Source: Bryoerythrophyllum caledonicum (Eukaryota > Streptophyta > Bryopsida > Pottiales > Pottiaceae). Taken from it: a stretch of 64,000 nucleotides of DNA. Shown piece by piece: positions 1 through 12,831 of the stretch; positions within the stretch are counted from its first letter, which is position 1; each line of letters begins with the position of its first letter. The stretch is from positions 12,837,845-12,901,844 of the forward strand of contig OZ020524.1 of NCBI GenBank assembly GCA_963971425.1, read 5' to 3'. The notes beneath the pieces were generated by a model that saw only the letters and a list, made by a program, of their open reading frames with translations, did not search any database and had not been told where the DNA came from. The position numbers and the translations under genes are program-made.

Positions 1-179
1 AGCGTAAACATACCCTAAACATGCATGAATGCTAGAACTACACCTTTGAGGTAGACATCCATAAAGAAGTGAAAGAGGTGGGTGAAATGCATACCTAAGG
101 TGCTCCCTTGTGACGTGGCTGGTTGGACGCCAATTTTTCACCTGAGGTAGACTTCTTTCAGCCGACGTCATATTGCACC

Positions 180-815
180 CTTCCCGGTTTTTGCGCTCCA
201 CCTCTGTCACGCCATGACGACCATGATCCACGTTGCGCTCCGCAACACTGGCGTCCACATCATGGGCAATTTGGTGCAGGTCCGCAACACTCTCCACTTT
301 GCACAACTCTCCGTCGCTGTCTAATTTGCGCAGCCCTCCGCTACGCACTACTTCTGGCAACCTTCTGTTGCGTTCCGCGTGGCGTAGCTCAATCTTGCAA
401 TCTGATTGACGTAGGCCTCCGTCGCCCTCCATTCTGCAAAGCCCCCTATCATGCAACGCTCTACACAGCCCTCCTTTGCGCTTTGGTAGACGCAGCTCTC
501 TATCAGGCTTTGTTTGGCGCAAATCCTCGTAGCGCATTGTTTTGCGCAGCCGTAGGCTGTACAGCGTCGCACTCCGCTTGCTGTAACCGTGCGAAGCGCT
601 TCTACTTGGCGCAACCCTCGTAGGCGCTTGCGTTTGGCGTAGCCTTGCGCCGACTCTGCGCTTGGCACAACCCTCTGTTGCACTCTGGTTGGCGCAATCC
701 TATAATCCTAGCGCTCCGCTTAGCATAGTCCTTCGACCCTCGCGCTCTGGTTGGTGCGCCGCATTCCGCTTGGCGCAACCTTGTGTCGCGCTCCAATCGT
801 TGCTGCAGGGTGCCT
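180..815. repeat. Degenerate GC-rich minisatellite
   Basis: Imperfect tandem units of roughly 26-33 bp recur here, built around the core TTGGCGCAACCCTC followed by GCGCTC-like blocks. The units are diverged but repeat throughout, most clearly from about 590 to 780. The block is much richer in GC than the flanking DNA. The open frames across it give alternating Cys/Ala/Leu-rich peptides that follow the repeat period, so I do not treat them as genes. Confidence 0.7.
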
Positions 816-2501
816 TGGTGAGTCACGAAGTGAGGTCGCCGTGAGTAATCTTGGAAGCCACTCCGCCTGACTCTCTTTCGGTATTTTAAAACCTAGAGCT
901 TGGAAACCGGCCACCTTCATGTCGCAAGCAGGCCGCACCAATGCAATTCGGGTCAAGCTCCCACCCTGCAATTCGATTGCGGCACATAGATTTTGGCGTC
1001 AGTCAATCACCCTATAATGCCTTCACAAATTCCCGCACACATCAATACAAAATTCACCTTACACTCCCTCTCTTCACCAAATTCCTTTCACACCCTAACT
1101 CCTCAGACACGCCTCCCTGAATGCACGCCACCAGAACCCTAGACTTCCACTAGAGCTTCACACAACCACCTACACAAAAACACTACAAATAGAAAAAAGC
1201 TCTATCCGGCAACCATGGATGACGGAAAAGCCCCATGCTTGGGAGATTTGCCGTCATCCACGATTGCATTGAAAGGCCAGGGCAGTTGTGAGCAATGACT
1301 ACAAGGATGCATTGAAGTGAAGAAGGCGGCGGGGATTTTTTGAACATGAAGGTAATTGAGTTGTGGACAATATATTACATTGATAGGGAGACGGTTAGTA
1401 CCAGACGGATGAAAAAGGAGGGCGGATGAGGGAGGGCGTTGGTTGAAGGGCGGCTGGCGGAGCGTTGGCGGGCGGATGGGTTGAGGCATGCGAGTGTGAG
1501 CAAGCAGACAGGCATCTTCATGGCGGCCCTTCAACGTGGCCTCCACCAACCTGGCAAGTGACCACTGTGGCGATCGGGGGACGGGTCTCAAGAAAGGAGG
1601 CGTGGAACGAGGATCAAACCAAGGGCTGCACTAGACCTTACATCTCTTGCAACGCTCGACTAGGGTCAATAATGTGATCCGTGAAAGACGATGGCTAATT
1701 GTGGAAAGAGTTAGAAAAGCAATAGCACCAAAACAATGGTGCCAAGGCCTCGTAGGCGTTAAAGGGTCAAAATTTAGCTCTCATGATTCTCACCTTTTGT
1801 ATTAATTGTTGCACCTTGGAAAGGACATAAAGCTGTGAAATCGAGTCATTGACATATTTTTAACTATACCCAAGTCAATTCTGCTCAAATGGGGACAAAA
1901 TTTATACAAGGAAGCATGCTCCACCCTAAACCCTTTTCGGACAACACCTGAGACCAAGCCTAGGAGATGCCACAAGTGGGTACATTTCACCTTGACTTGT
2001 CTATACATCATTTACACATCGGGTACATTTTATCGCGATTGATCACTACGAACATCACTATAATTCACCCATTAGACTCCGGTGCACATTCTCACTGCAT
2101 TCGTTGGAAGCACATGGATCCAAGGAACATAAATTAGGCTCCAAATCAAACAGAGATGAAGTATTGATCCACCAATTTGCAATTTACTCCAAAAGTGACC
2201 ACCTTTGGGCTTCTCATTTTGAGAGGGTTAAACGATCCAATGTGCCCTTGTAGTCATGTATTTTACATATATGGTATTGCTAGGTGGAGAATCTTCACTC
2301 CAAAGGTGTATTTCTTGCTAAATTTTAATACACTTTTTGTATACTAATGATAAAATACATGACTGGATATACATTGGTCCCGACTCCCCATTTGTCATTT
2401 AAGAATTAATTCTAGAACTTCATTGGTGATCATGCACTTGTAAACATTTTGAAAATTGGTGAGGGTTACAAGACATTCTTAGCAGAAAAAAATATTGGCT
2501 T
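816..2501. other. No recognisable gene; one hairpin
   Basis: Positions 830-1200 are pyrimidine-rich and non-coding, and 1380-1680 is purine-rich. An inverted repeat pairs TGGATGACGG (1216-1225) with CCGTCATCCA (1251-1260) across a 25-nt loop. No protein family is recognisable in any frame. Confidence 0.45.
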
Positions 2502-2505
2502 TTAA

Positions 2506-2690
2506 CCCCTAGAGGATCAAATGTCCCAAAATGAGCTTTTAAAAACATAGGCATGATCCTATGGTGTTAATTTTCAACAATTATCTTTGAGGTTTTTACC
2601 ATAAACAGGCACTTCTAAAAGCTTTGTGAATTCTTTTCATATTTTCTAAAATCCAACATTTGATGAAAAAGTTGTGAGCCCTGTCAAATC
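2506..2690 (+). mobile_element. TTAA element, left-end fragment
   Basis: TTAA at 2502-2505 is followed by CCCCTAGAGGATCAAATGTC and by sequence resembling the start of the 0.9-kb family at 43772. Similarity fades near 2690, so only the left end remains. Confidence 0.6.
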
Positions 2691-2744
2691 ATAGAACCCC
2701 TTACTAGTGGAGAGGTCAACTATCCACAAGTCCTATGAATTTAA

Positions 2745-2975
2745 CCCTTAAACGGATTTGCCAGTCCGAGGGGCTTGGTTTTTTCATTTTTCAACTCACT
2801 TTGACCATGATTTTCTAATGATGGATATTCATTTTAATGATTTTTCTTTTTCAAAATTCTTTGAATGTATAATAAAAATCATGTGATATAATTAGAATGT
2901 AAATGGTAGCTAAATATGGATGTTAAAATTCAAAGATTCTATAAAATTTCTATAGAAAGATTTGTCATTTAAGGG
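2745..2975. mobile_element. Short TTAA-flanked MITE, 231 bp
   Basis: Both sides are flanked by TTAA (2741-2744 and 2976-2979). The termini are short inverted repeats: CCCTTAAACG on the left and CCCTTAAATG on the complement of the right end. There is no coding potential. It resembles the 0.22-kb elements near 38.8 and 39.8 kb in size and termini. Confidence 0.5.
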
Positions 2976-3204
2976 TTAAAGGATTCAGCCCCTTGTTTGG
3001 ATTTTTAAAGTAATAAGATCAAATTTACTTGGTTGCCTTCTAATCCCATCCCTTAGGTTCAACTTACTCAAGGGCTAATGAATAGAGTTGTAGGTACCTT
3101 AATTAGACTCAAAAACACTTAAGACTTATGAAATCAATTAATCTTACTCAATTACTCCAGCCCAGGCCTCTAGACCTCAATGAAGGATCAAGTATTTATT
3201 TTAT

Positions 3205-3260
3205 TAATTTATTTAGTTTGTTTTCTTTTTCTTTTCTTTTTCTTTTTTCTTTTTCTTTTG
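3205..3260 (+). repeat. Pyrimidine tract
   Basis: A nearly pure C/T run of TTTTC units. The Phe/Ser-rich open frame over it is an effect of composition. Confidence 0.7.
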
Positions 3261-3887
3261 GTTTAATTTGGAATTCCTCTGTCCATTCTTGTACTTTTCT
3301 TTCCTTATTTTTTTCTGCTAGTTTTGATTTAATTTCTTTATCTTTAAATTAGTTCCTTCTTCTAAGCCAACTTCAACATCTCATAACTTCCTTAAAATTT
3401 GTCAGAATTGGACGTTTTCTTTGCCTGATTTTAAGGCCTCTACATAACAAGCCATTCACTTAACGTGTGTGACACCTCATGCATGTACCATTCAGTTGAC
3501 CAGCAGAGCTCCCAGAGTTCAAATAAGCATCCAATGATCACATGCTTTCACCACCATGCACTTGGTGCTTACCAAGTTAAAACCTTAAAATTCAGCTTTG
3601 ATCATAGTTCTAACAAACACCAGCTAGTTCTCAATTAACTTAGGTCAAGCTAACAGAATGCTCAAGCATGTGTCATTCACACAAGCAATACTTGAGCAAC
3701 TCTAAAACCAACCAGCCTCGAGATTCAAGCAAAATTTTGGCAGCGCTTCCGCGTTATGCAACAATCCATAAGTTTTCCACAACAACTAGCAAAATTGACA
3801 AATGTTGCATCAACACACAATTCAACTCAATGAAAGGGCGATCCAACCTCAAGGGAGGTAATTGCTCCGTGACTGTTGTCATTGTCT

Positions 3888-4764
3888 AGTGGTTCGTAAT
3901 TCTCAGAGTTAACCGAAATTAATCTTAAGCGAGCCCACCGCTTAGCAAACCGGGAAAAATCCTCAACCGGGTTGCCGGATCCTTTTGGTTGGTGTCTATG
4001 GTGACCTCGAACTCCTTGATCCACTCATCGACATCTTGGCTGCCATCACATCTAAACTCATTATATTTTAACCGGGTTTACTACCGAGTCATAGTGTTAG
4101 TAGTTGATCCCGGGATAACCGGAAGATTAGAGAATCTCCGTTGGCTCCCAGTATCAAGAATCGGTAAATCAACTATAGACTCTACGGAGTTACTCTGCTC
4201 AGCAACTTCCGACACAAGGATAAGTCTTACCGGAGGATGGTTTGAGAGGTTACCCTTCCGGAAACTTCACCAACTTCCTCCACCTTTGATTGTTGCACAC
4301 TAAGATCCTCCCGGTCTCCAAGTCTTGAAACTTCTCCTCTTGAACTAGATTCCTTCGGAGAAGATGCCCGGGACGAATACCGGCTAGGCACATCTTCGAA
4401 TGAACTTATCCTTGTAGACCTCCTTACTCTTGTTGTATCCCTCGAACTCCTTCTTGTGTATTGCATCCAGAACAAATCTAGAATAGCCGACATGTCAATA
4501 CCCACACTTGCAGCTTACTGAACATGAATTCAATGAAAATTAACACAAATAACAAGATCAACCAGATTATTTCAAACAAGGATATACCGGTCACCACAAA
4601 AGTCCCAGTCAAGTCTCGCTTACCGGAAAAATCAACAATCACATGCAAGACATAAAAAGTTCAACACAACCAAAAATCCATGGCAGCGGCGCCAAAATCA
4701 TGTCGTAGTCTAGTGGTTTGTAATTCTCAAAATTAATCAAAATTGACCTTAAGCGAGCCCACCT
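3888..4764 (-). pseudogene. Collapsed Ty3/gypsy-like gag fragment between LTR-tail repeats
   Basis: On the minus strand, the stretch near 4030-3920 translates in one frame as DEWIKEFEVTIDTNQKDPAT followed by RLRIFPGLLSGG. This matches the retrotransposon gag pattern of an aromatic/acidic core followed by a FPGLLSG-like motif. The Ser/Arg-rich frame at 4505-4227 would be its N-terminal part. In-frame stops lie between them, so it is not functional. A block of about 55 bp (AATTAC, AACCACTAGAC and GGGCTCGCTTAA among its landmarks) occurs at both 3888-3942 and 4709-4764 in the same orientation. Just outside the 4709 copy, on the minus strand, comes TTTTGGCGCCGCTGCC, typical of the region after a gypsy primer-binding site. 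I infer an element reduced to LTR tail, gag fragment and LTR tail. Confidence 0.5.
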
Positions 4765-7700
4765 AACTAGATTGCTTCTAGAGATTTCTATCGTGCGTCA
4801 AATCCTTTAAATCTTAACGACACTTTACACTTAATAACTTAGCACATCCCAGAAGATGGCTCCCCCAGTACCTTAGTGATTGGTAACAAGTAACCACAAG
4901 TGTTTCGTTTAAACTCTGTTGAACGTCAGAGTAGTTTTCTGGTAAGTTTTTGCAATGCCCAAATAGTCATTGCCCTCCGTTCTGGCACTCCAGAGGCCAC
5001 AATATCCACAATCTAATCCTACACCTTGAAAGAGTTAAAAAGGTTGCAGCTAGTTTACCGGTCTTCACAATCAACCGGGAACTTGTCCCGGTAAACTGTT
5101 CACGCAAGCCCGGGTTCCAACTATAACCACACCCAATGAATAAAACCAATAAGATACAAGACTCACAACAAGTTAGTGCTAAGCAAATCATATGAGCAAG
5201 ACAACCTTCCACGGGGATTGTTGAAACTCGTCCACTGCAAGATTGTTTTGGAAATGTTTAAAAACTTTAGCACATCAACTTACATAGTATAGCTTGTAAT
5301 GATAAAGATTGACAACTTTGCATAGTGTTAAAATTTCATGTCATCAAGAAAGCTTCAAGTGATGACCTTGTGAATCAGGGTGCGAAAAGACTATTAACCA
5401 TTTAGAGCCAAGAAAGGCCCAAATGTGGTTCCTAAGGGGGTAAAAACACATTGTCATAGTCAATAGAGGAAACTAGGGCCAAAACATTCTTCACTACAAA
5501 CGTAGTCTATGTTACGATGATTCTAATGACACCATTGCCTCAAGAAATAATGCGGGCTTTAACAAACTACAACGATTTCTGTGAATTAGTGTCTCAGTGA
5601 TATGTATCCAATGTGTATATGATGTTCTACATGATCTATCGCGCTCATAGAATCTCCTTGGTTTTGCTAGTCATAATCGGCACGAAAGGGTTAAACATGT
5701 CTCCAATTTGCTACAATCTTCTATTTCATGTAGTTAAAAATTATATGAAGGAAATGAATACTTTTTTCCCATGAACATTGTTGTGGTCCTATAAATGGAT
5801 CAACAACGTATTTCAAAACTTTCAATTTAAAAAGCAGGACGGGAACAATATCCAAAATAGTGTTGACAACAAGTCTAGTGAACAACATTTGATATATCCA
5901 TGGAGTCAATCTAGGTTGTCATTACATCACTTATGAATTAATAGTTAATGCATAAGTCCCGTAATGATAAAATTTCTCTTTGAAATTCAAGATTGGAATA
6001 GAAGTTGGTGGGATTGGGTTGTTTCACTTCGTTGAAAAGATGATATGAGACAATAAACAAATATACCAACCAAAATAGGACAATCCCATATAGCTAACTT
6101 CTATATTCTTCCTAGGTTTCAAGGAGGAAATGGAGGATATCATTCCATCACTTATAAATTTGTCAGCCAATGAATAAGTCATGTTAAACAATCTCCATCA
6201 CCTCCTTGCAACCTAGTAGGATGAATATAAAAGTTGTTTGTTTTGGCTCAATGATTGGTTATTATTATCCTACTTCACTGGTAGTTCTCGCCCCAAGTTT
6301 AGAGGATTTATGTTATATTAGTTTTGTAAGTTTTTAATAGAAAACAAATGTCTTGATTTAGTGTCTATCTTCAATAAAATTGGGCCTTCTAACTGACCAA
6401 AATCTTAGATAAAATCAAAATAATATTAATTGTTGAAAAAAGAAGTCAAAAGTGTTTGAAGTCACCATACATTATTAAGTATCGAAGTCACCATACATAA
6501 GTAGAGTTTGAAGTATTTGAAGGTTGTAGCATCAGTTTCCGAATGGAATACATTCAAAATTGAAAGATGGTTATATTTGAACTATTGCAACTAAATTCTA
6601 AAATTCTAATGAACTCTATGCATATTGGTATATCCATGACAAGCAAAAGAAGTTCAATATCAATTTAGGCAAGATGATATAATTGCAAGTTAGACATTTG
6701 TTATACTAATGAAGTGTCTATGGAATACTCCATAAATGAGAAAGTCAAATTTTCTCTTTGTTTGTTGTTCAAAATGTGAACAAGGGATTAAAAAAACAAA
6801 TTTAATTGAGAAGGAACCACTTGCCTTTTAGACGAACGTTTGATAATTTGTGTAGATCCTATGATATCAATATTGATCACAAATTTTGAAATTTTTATGT
6901 GGGTAGAAAAAATAGTAGCATCATAAAAATATGATTTGTTTTTATACCAAACTCTGAAAAAATAAGTTTGTACTAAGTGGAATTTAGTCTACTTTAGGAA
7001 ATTCCATATATGTTGCTAGATCTTTCTATTAACATTGAAACAGGTTTTGTGCACATAGCTATTATTAAAAAATCACGTAAAGATAAAATAATAAACTTGT
7101 CCTTAGTGCAAGAATATCCACCTGTAAAGCGAGTTAAAGGTTTTTGTGCCCTACCAAACACGATAAACAAAAAATCACACAAAAAATGATTTTTTTAAAA
7201 GTATTTCTATTGAAAGATGTGGAATTTATCTTTTTTACTATTTAGATCCTTATTCTATAACAAATTCAATGCACCAAAATTGGAATTCTATATTGATAAT
7301 TTTGAAACCTATATGTTATGCTTAATCAATTTGAAAATGTTACACCTCTCTAATACCTCTAAAATTTGGTTACAAGGAGTTGACATTATGCAAATCATAA
7401 TGGTAACAAGTTTACACCCTGGGTAGTTTGAACAACCAACACTAATTGAAGTCAAACTTCTTTCATGTTCTCAACAAAAGAAAGGATTACACCTTTAGTC
7501 TTTACTTTGAACACTCTAGTTTTTCAATCAACCAAATAAAATCTGATGACTCAATAAAGTAGTCTAAATTAAAATCCTAGGTTGTAGATGGAAATTGAAC
7601 GTTTATTTTTCTTCTTCCTTCTTTGTTCATAAATAGTTTAAGAATGTCTTGGGTGAAAAAATTATTTTAAAATTGTATTTATGATTCTATGGCTATCCAC

Positions 7701-7899
7701 AACTAAAACATTTGATGATTACTTTTGTGGGAATCCGTTTCCACAAGGTTCTAGAAGTTAGCCTAAAAATCCGGCAATTTTTTTATAAAAAATTAGCACT
7801 AGAATGTTAGGAAGGAGGAATAAAGCACTAGAAAAATAGAATTAGTAAATATGACATATAGGAGGCTGACAACTTCCTTAAAAGCCCTAATGGAGTGCT
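4765..7899. other. AT-rich intergenic DNA, no gene seen
   Basis: 4765-5230 still carries scattered CCGGT/ACCGG words like the neighbouring gag fragment and may be the rest of its LTR. 5230-7900 shows only short chance frames and no recognised family or structural RNA. Confidence 0.4.
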
Positions 7900-8254
7900 A
7901 AATTTGGATGTTCGGATATGACCGGATCCGGTAAGTCTGTCACGACCGGAACTCTCCAGAAGAATCCGGAACCCGGAGCAATCCGGAATCCGGAAACACC
8001 ATCATAACTACGACGACACCCAACTGTCATCTATACGCCGTTAGAGATATAAGAATAGGCATCCATTTTTGTCGTCTTCCACTTCTTCGCTCGCTCTGTC
8101 TCTCTCTCGCTCTCATTCTCCTTCTCTTTCCTACCTTCTGTCTTCCTGATGTGCTAGTCCGGAAGTGTTTCCGGTAGAGAGTGTTTTGGTGAAGTCAGTG
8201 CATGCAGGTGTGACCAGAGAGGTTGTGAGGATAAGAACTCATCTTTCTTAAGGC

Positions 8255-10204
8255 ATGGCGGATGAAGGACCTTCACGGGAAACGCAAGGTACCACGATGT
8301 TGCCGACTGTCCAGCGGGTTTCACCAACTATACCCACGGATCCGGAGGAGCTCGGAGTCCTCGAACACTTCCTGACGTCATGGGGTGCCGCGGACTACTG
8401 GATGTTGCATGGGGCGTGAAAGACGGGAAGCTGGTGGTGGAGCTCCTCGAAACTCCGGACAACCAGTACGATGGCACGATCCGGGCCCACCCAGAAACCT
8501 AGGGTGTATCGGAATGGCGACGCACCTATGCGTTCGCAAGCGGAGTCGTGAAGACGGCTGAGCGGAAGGATGAATTCTTGGAGAACAAGTTCACGAAGGC
8601 AACTGATCCGAAGGAAGGATTCAGCACCGACGACTTAGGGCACCAAGACACCCACATCGTGGTAAGATTCCTCAATCCCATCTTCCATCCGGAAAAGCCG
8701 AAGCGGGTGGTTTCTAAATGGGCAGCAACGATTCAGGGGGAAGATTTCAGTGGATTGGGCGTCGCTCATGAGCGACATGGTCACCCGAATGGTGAAAGGT
8801 CTCCAGAAGGTAAAGAAGTTTGGAACTCTCCTACCCTCCTACCTCACTCACCTTTATGCACGTCACGATGTCGGAGCAAGATTAGTATGAGGAACTCCTC
8901 AGCATCCAAACGTACGGCGGATCAGAGCTAGAATCTGACGAAGAGAGCACGGAGGTGAAAGAAATTCCAACGCCAAAACCTATCCTCCATCCCAAGAAGA
9001 GCAGCCGGTCGGCGCAGAGGGAGTTGACACTCGAACCAGCTGCATTGAGCCAGCAAGCAGGGATGCAAGAGGCACACGAAACCACCAGGCCATCTCGCGG
9101 AGAAGGTTGTGTGTTGGCCGCGGAACCACCGACACTCACAGGTCACACATGAACGGATCTTCTGGAGCTCATCCAGCATGTGGCGTGGCAGCTGCCCTCG
9201 TGTACCAGTTGAACGTAGATCACGTGAGCATCATCGACGGAATCCGACAGGAGCTGGAGGTTGATAGGCTGGCTGACATACCCACTCAAATCGAAGAGCT
9301 CAAGAAGAACAACCGCCGACTCTGGGCACTAGAGGATCAGCAGGCGACCATTCTCCAAAGTCGCGACAAGTTCGTGCTGCAGCTAGACAAGACGGAGACG
9401 GCACTGGCGGAAGCCAAGGCGATGCGAAAGGAAGCCGAAAATCGGGCAAATGCCTTGGTAGAGGTCCGGGCAGCTCTAGACTTTCCGGTTGACACTGTCA
9501 ATCGCAGTCTTCTCTTCACCAAGCGGCAAAAGAGGGAGGACAAGCTGAATCGGGTACAAATCATCAAGTTCATCCACGATCATGGTAGAAAGATGGAGAA
9601 GACCTGGAGCCGGATGTAAGAGCTAGTGGAGAACATGTCTCCGGAAGGACCAGAGACCTAGAGTACCCAAGCACCTGAAGACTGGTCCTTTCCGGTATGA
9701 GTCACGACCACTCCGGATGAAGCCAGGCCCTCTTAGGTGCATCCGGAGCACTCCGGAAAGGAGACGGTGGTCTTGACCACTCCGGATTCCACCGCACCTA
9801 TGAGTTGGAGTCCCCTTGGCCACCTTAGCACGGGCACGGTCAAGCATTGGACGGAGCTATTGCTGGAAATGAGTCCTGAAGAAACGCCTTCTCCCATCCG
9901 GCCTGCACAAACTCCTTCCTCATCGAGCGGCCGGAAGTCGACGCCTCTGCCAGCCTGGCGTTTAGTGACGGACCCTCCGAGCCCAATCATGAGCTTCCAG
10001 GGCTCCGTTGGAGGACTAGAAGCGGCTGCGGTGGACTCCGCCACTGAAACAATCCCACCGACGGAAACACCGGCACCACCTTCCGGAACCGGATCCCCGA
10101 GTCAACCGACAGCCTCGACACCCCAGAGGAAGAAGGCCAACAAAGCGAGAGCGGAAGGGTCTGCTAGTAGCCCAAGATTTAAGAATGTTGGATCACCTCC
10201 CTAG
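8255..10204 (+). pseudogene. Broken orphan protein, coiled-coil and Pro/Ser-rich
   Basis: The ATG at 8255 opens MADEGPSRETQ and stops at 8417. The coding sense continues in other frames: 8413-8931 (with PIFHPEKPKRVVSKWAATIQ near 8680), a third frame near 8750-8870 (DWASLMSDMVTRMVKGLQKV), then 8928-9150. It returns to one frame at 9107-10204, interrupted by four stops between 9617 and 9740. Residues encoded at about 9280-9480 have heptad-like charged and hydrophobic spacing, which suggests a coiled coil. The C-terminal part (9737-10204) is Pro/Ser/Thr-rich and ends in a basic KKANKAR stretch. It is clearly higher in GC than its surroundings. I do not recognise the family; a gag-like protein of a retroelement is my best guess. 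Confidence 0.5.
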
Positions 10205-11094
10205 TTAGATCTAGGATTAAAGTTAGGAAAATCTTAGTGACCTAGGTCCGGTAGCGATTAACGATGGGGCTCAGAATTCCACCCAGCTACTAAACCAAGA
10301 AACTAAGGAATTTTTGTAAATGACTTAGAGTTAGAGGCGGTATGTCCAGACTTCAGAAAATTTCCGGATTCCGGACCCAAGAATTTCGGATCTGAGATTT
10401 GATTTCCGGATTTTTGGGGATAAGGCCTTTTTTCTGATAGGATAAGATTTTCCGGATTTCTCGCTGATAGGGAAAAACTAAGAGTAGGAAACTTAGTTAA
10501 TACTTAGTAAATGAGTTTTAGAAAATTCATCATATTGTTTTCTTACGCCGAATACATTTCAAACCTCCTATTAGATTTGCTTCCTAGACATTGGGGCGTG
10601 GAATGTTGTCTTTGTGAGAAACGGATCCATTGTGGTACGTGTTGTTGTGGAAGAGTTCTTTTATAGTAAGTGATATTTTGTTTTTCTAGAGGGAACCGGT
10701 TGGGGCTTGCATTAGGAGAACGCCCGGAAGAGCTGGAGGCGTACTGCAGAGGTGTTCCTGGTAGTCTCCAGGGTCTAGAAGAAGCGAGGAGGGGAAGAAA
10801 TGTACTACTGAGGTGTTCCTGGTAATCTCTAGGGCACGAAAGATCTGTGTGAACCCGGATTCCGGTTGAGGCCGGAGTTTACCCCCACGATAGGAAAAAG
10901 CCTGATGTGTATGTCTAGAAAGAGTCTTCTTTGGAAACTATAAAAACTCGCTCAGGAGAATCACAACAATACCAACCGGAATGTCGTTATAGTCCGGACT
11001 TACCTTCATGTGACCGCGTCCGGATGGCCATCCAAATGTTGTGAGAGTATAAGTCTAGCAGCAGCAATCAACCACCGATTAGCAGAGTAGGAAG

Positions 11095-11224
11095 AGTGGG
11101 TGTCCGGCCACTATAAGTTTCGAGGCAGTGGGTGTCCAGCCACTATAAGTTTCAGGGCAGTGGGTGTCTAGCCACTTTAAGTCACAAGATAGTGGGGAAT
11201 TCGGCTACTTACACAAAATAGGAT
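11095..11224 (+). repeat. 32-bp tandem repeat
   Basis: Three consecutive 32-bp units start at 11095, 11127 and 11159, each beginning AGTGGGTGTC and containing GCCACT-T-AAGT. A fourth, diverged unit follows at 11191. It lies in the tail of the CCGGA-rich block. Confidence 0.85.
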
Positions 11225-11640
11225 AAGTGGCCTTCCGGTCACTCGTTTAAACCTTCCGGAAGACTCTCTGAGGAGGAACAAAGATAAATCAAACTATCCT
11301 CTGGCTGTCCGGAAACTAGTTCCGAAAGTCATTGTAAGAGTTCTGGAATCCGGAGGGATCCGGATCTGTAGCAAACGAATGATTAGAACAACTAACATGT
11401 GGAAGAGTGATTGGTAGTTTTAGTTTTGTTGGATATTTTGAGAAGAATAGTAGATCTCTGTAGGAACAAAACTGGAGCGGTTTACTTTGGAAGCATTTAG
11501 TGACGATTGAGTGCATTCCGGAGGAATACTGACCCGACGACTTGCAACAACTTTGTATAGATTTCATGTGCAAAGAACATTTTGAGTGTCACTATACTGT
11601 ACGTTGGAGTTGAAAATCCGGCTATCAATATTCGGCTGTC

Positions 11641-12378
11641 AATATTAGCCCAAACAAATGCAGGACTCTAAAGTCTTGGGCTAAAAGATTACACTAGAAT
11701 ATAGAAATTGAAGCCTTCAAGCGGTCATAGTGTAAAGCCCCGAAGGCTAGGTCTAAAGACCAAGCCCCATAAAATATGTGAGATAGAGCAAAAGAGGGAG
11801 AAAAAGAACCCACTTCATTCCTTAAGAAAAAAGAAAAACTGAAACTTTTGTAAAACTTGTCAATTTTGAATTACTTTATTTTTTAAATTAAAAATTCTTG
11901 AAGAAAGTTTGGTCGGCCAAAAATGGAACCCAAGTTATGTCTGAAGAGGCCGTCATCTTTGCGCCAAAATCTTATAAAAGTATTGCCAGATAGACATAAT
12001 GGAGGGCAACGAATTTTGAACTTTGGCCTCTTACGTGAAGGATGAAAGGTTGGGATTTGGCCATTTTTAAAATTCAATTGGTAGAATTTGGCAGTCTTTT
12101 GACCTTAGTTCATAGTGAAAAGCAGTCTTTAGTAAGGGATGGTGTGAGGTACATTCACCTCATGAGCAATATTTGTCACTGTCACATCTAAGGTGTGACA
12201 ACCCCCTATCGTCCACTTCTATACCCTCTCTAGATTTCAAAGAGAAATCTAGGAGGGGTATAAAAATGGATGATAATGGAAAGGTGGGCAGTAAACACAT
12301 CTTTAAGTGGGTTGAAAACTCACATCAATCCCGTACACTATTTCTCATGCGGGTGCTTAATGCACTTGCTACTTGAAA
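11641..12378. other. No gene seen
   Basis: Low-complexity AT-rich DNA with only short chance frames. The duplicated words CCTCTCTAGATTTC and GAAATCTAGGAGG around 12226-12256 form a small inverted repeat. Confidence 0.4.
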
Positions 12379-12576
12379 ATGAACCATTTGCTTAACTTCA
12401 AACACTCAAAGTTTATAAAATTTTGTGAGTATGTAACTTAATAAGTCTTTATTGAGATCCTATAGTCAAAACTAGAAATAAAAGTTTTAGTTTCCTTCAT
12501 TATTTATTGCACTAGAATCCAACAATTTTGAAGTGTTCACTATTTATGGTGTGAAACTGTCATGGTAACTTAGGGG
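12379..12576 (+). mobile_element. TTAA element, right-end fragment
   Basis: It matches the right end of the 0.9-kb family: TAGAATCCAACA, AAGTGTT, GGTGTGAAACTGTCATGG, then CTTAGGGG and TTAA at 12577-12580. The left two-thirds are missing. Confidence 0.65.
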
Positions 12577-12831
12577 TTAATACAACAAGCACATGATAAA
12601 ATCACAAACAATCAAATTTTTAAATGAAAACATAGATTGGAGCTTCTCACTCAAAGTTCTAACCGTGGGTGTTATTGTTTGATCTAATGGAAATAGTCTC
12701 TTTGGTCTTCGTCATCTTTGAGAAGTGGACAAGGATGAGGTGTAGGAAAGTGAAACAACATTGTCCTACATAGGTTAAGAACTTTGGGCCCATCTAAGAT
12801 TTATCCCGGGTCTAAGTGTGGTGCCACTACA

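Larger units (their letters stand above)
7900..11640 (+). mobile_element. CCGGA-rich block, probable degenerate retroelement
   Basis: The word CCGGA or TCCGGA recurs dozens of times over about 3.7 kb and is rare on either side. The block holds a CT-rich leader (8090-8160), a broken coding region starting at 8255, and a long non-coding tail with a 32-bp tandem repeat. The leader, coding remnant and tail suggest a large retroelement derivative. I did not find clear LTRs, so the class is open. Confidence 0.4.

Noticed and set aside
123..623. 166-residue open frame
   Set aside because: It follows the minisatellite period, has a non-ATG start, and has no domain.
8882..9179. Overlapping minus-strand frames
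   Set aside because: Shadows of the plus-strand coding remnant; they lack any sensible composition or family.
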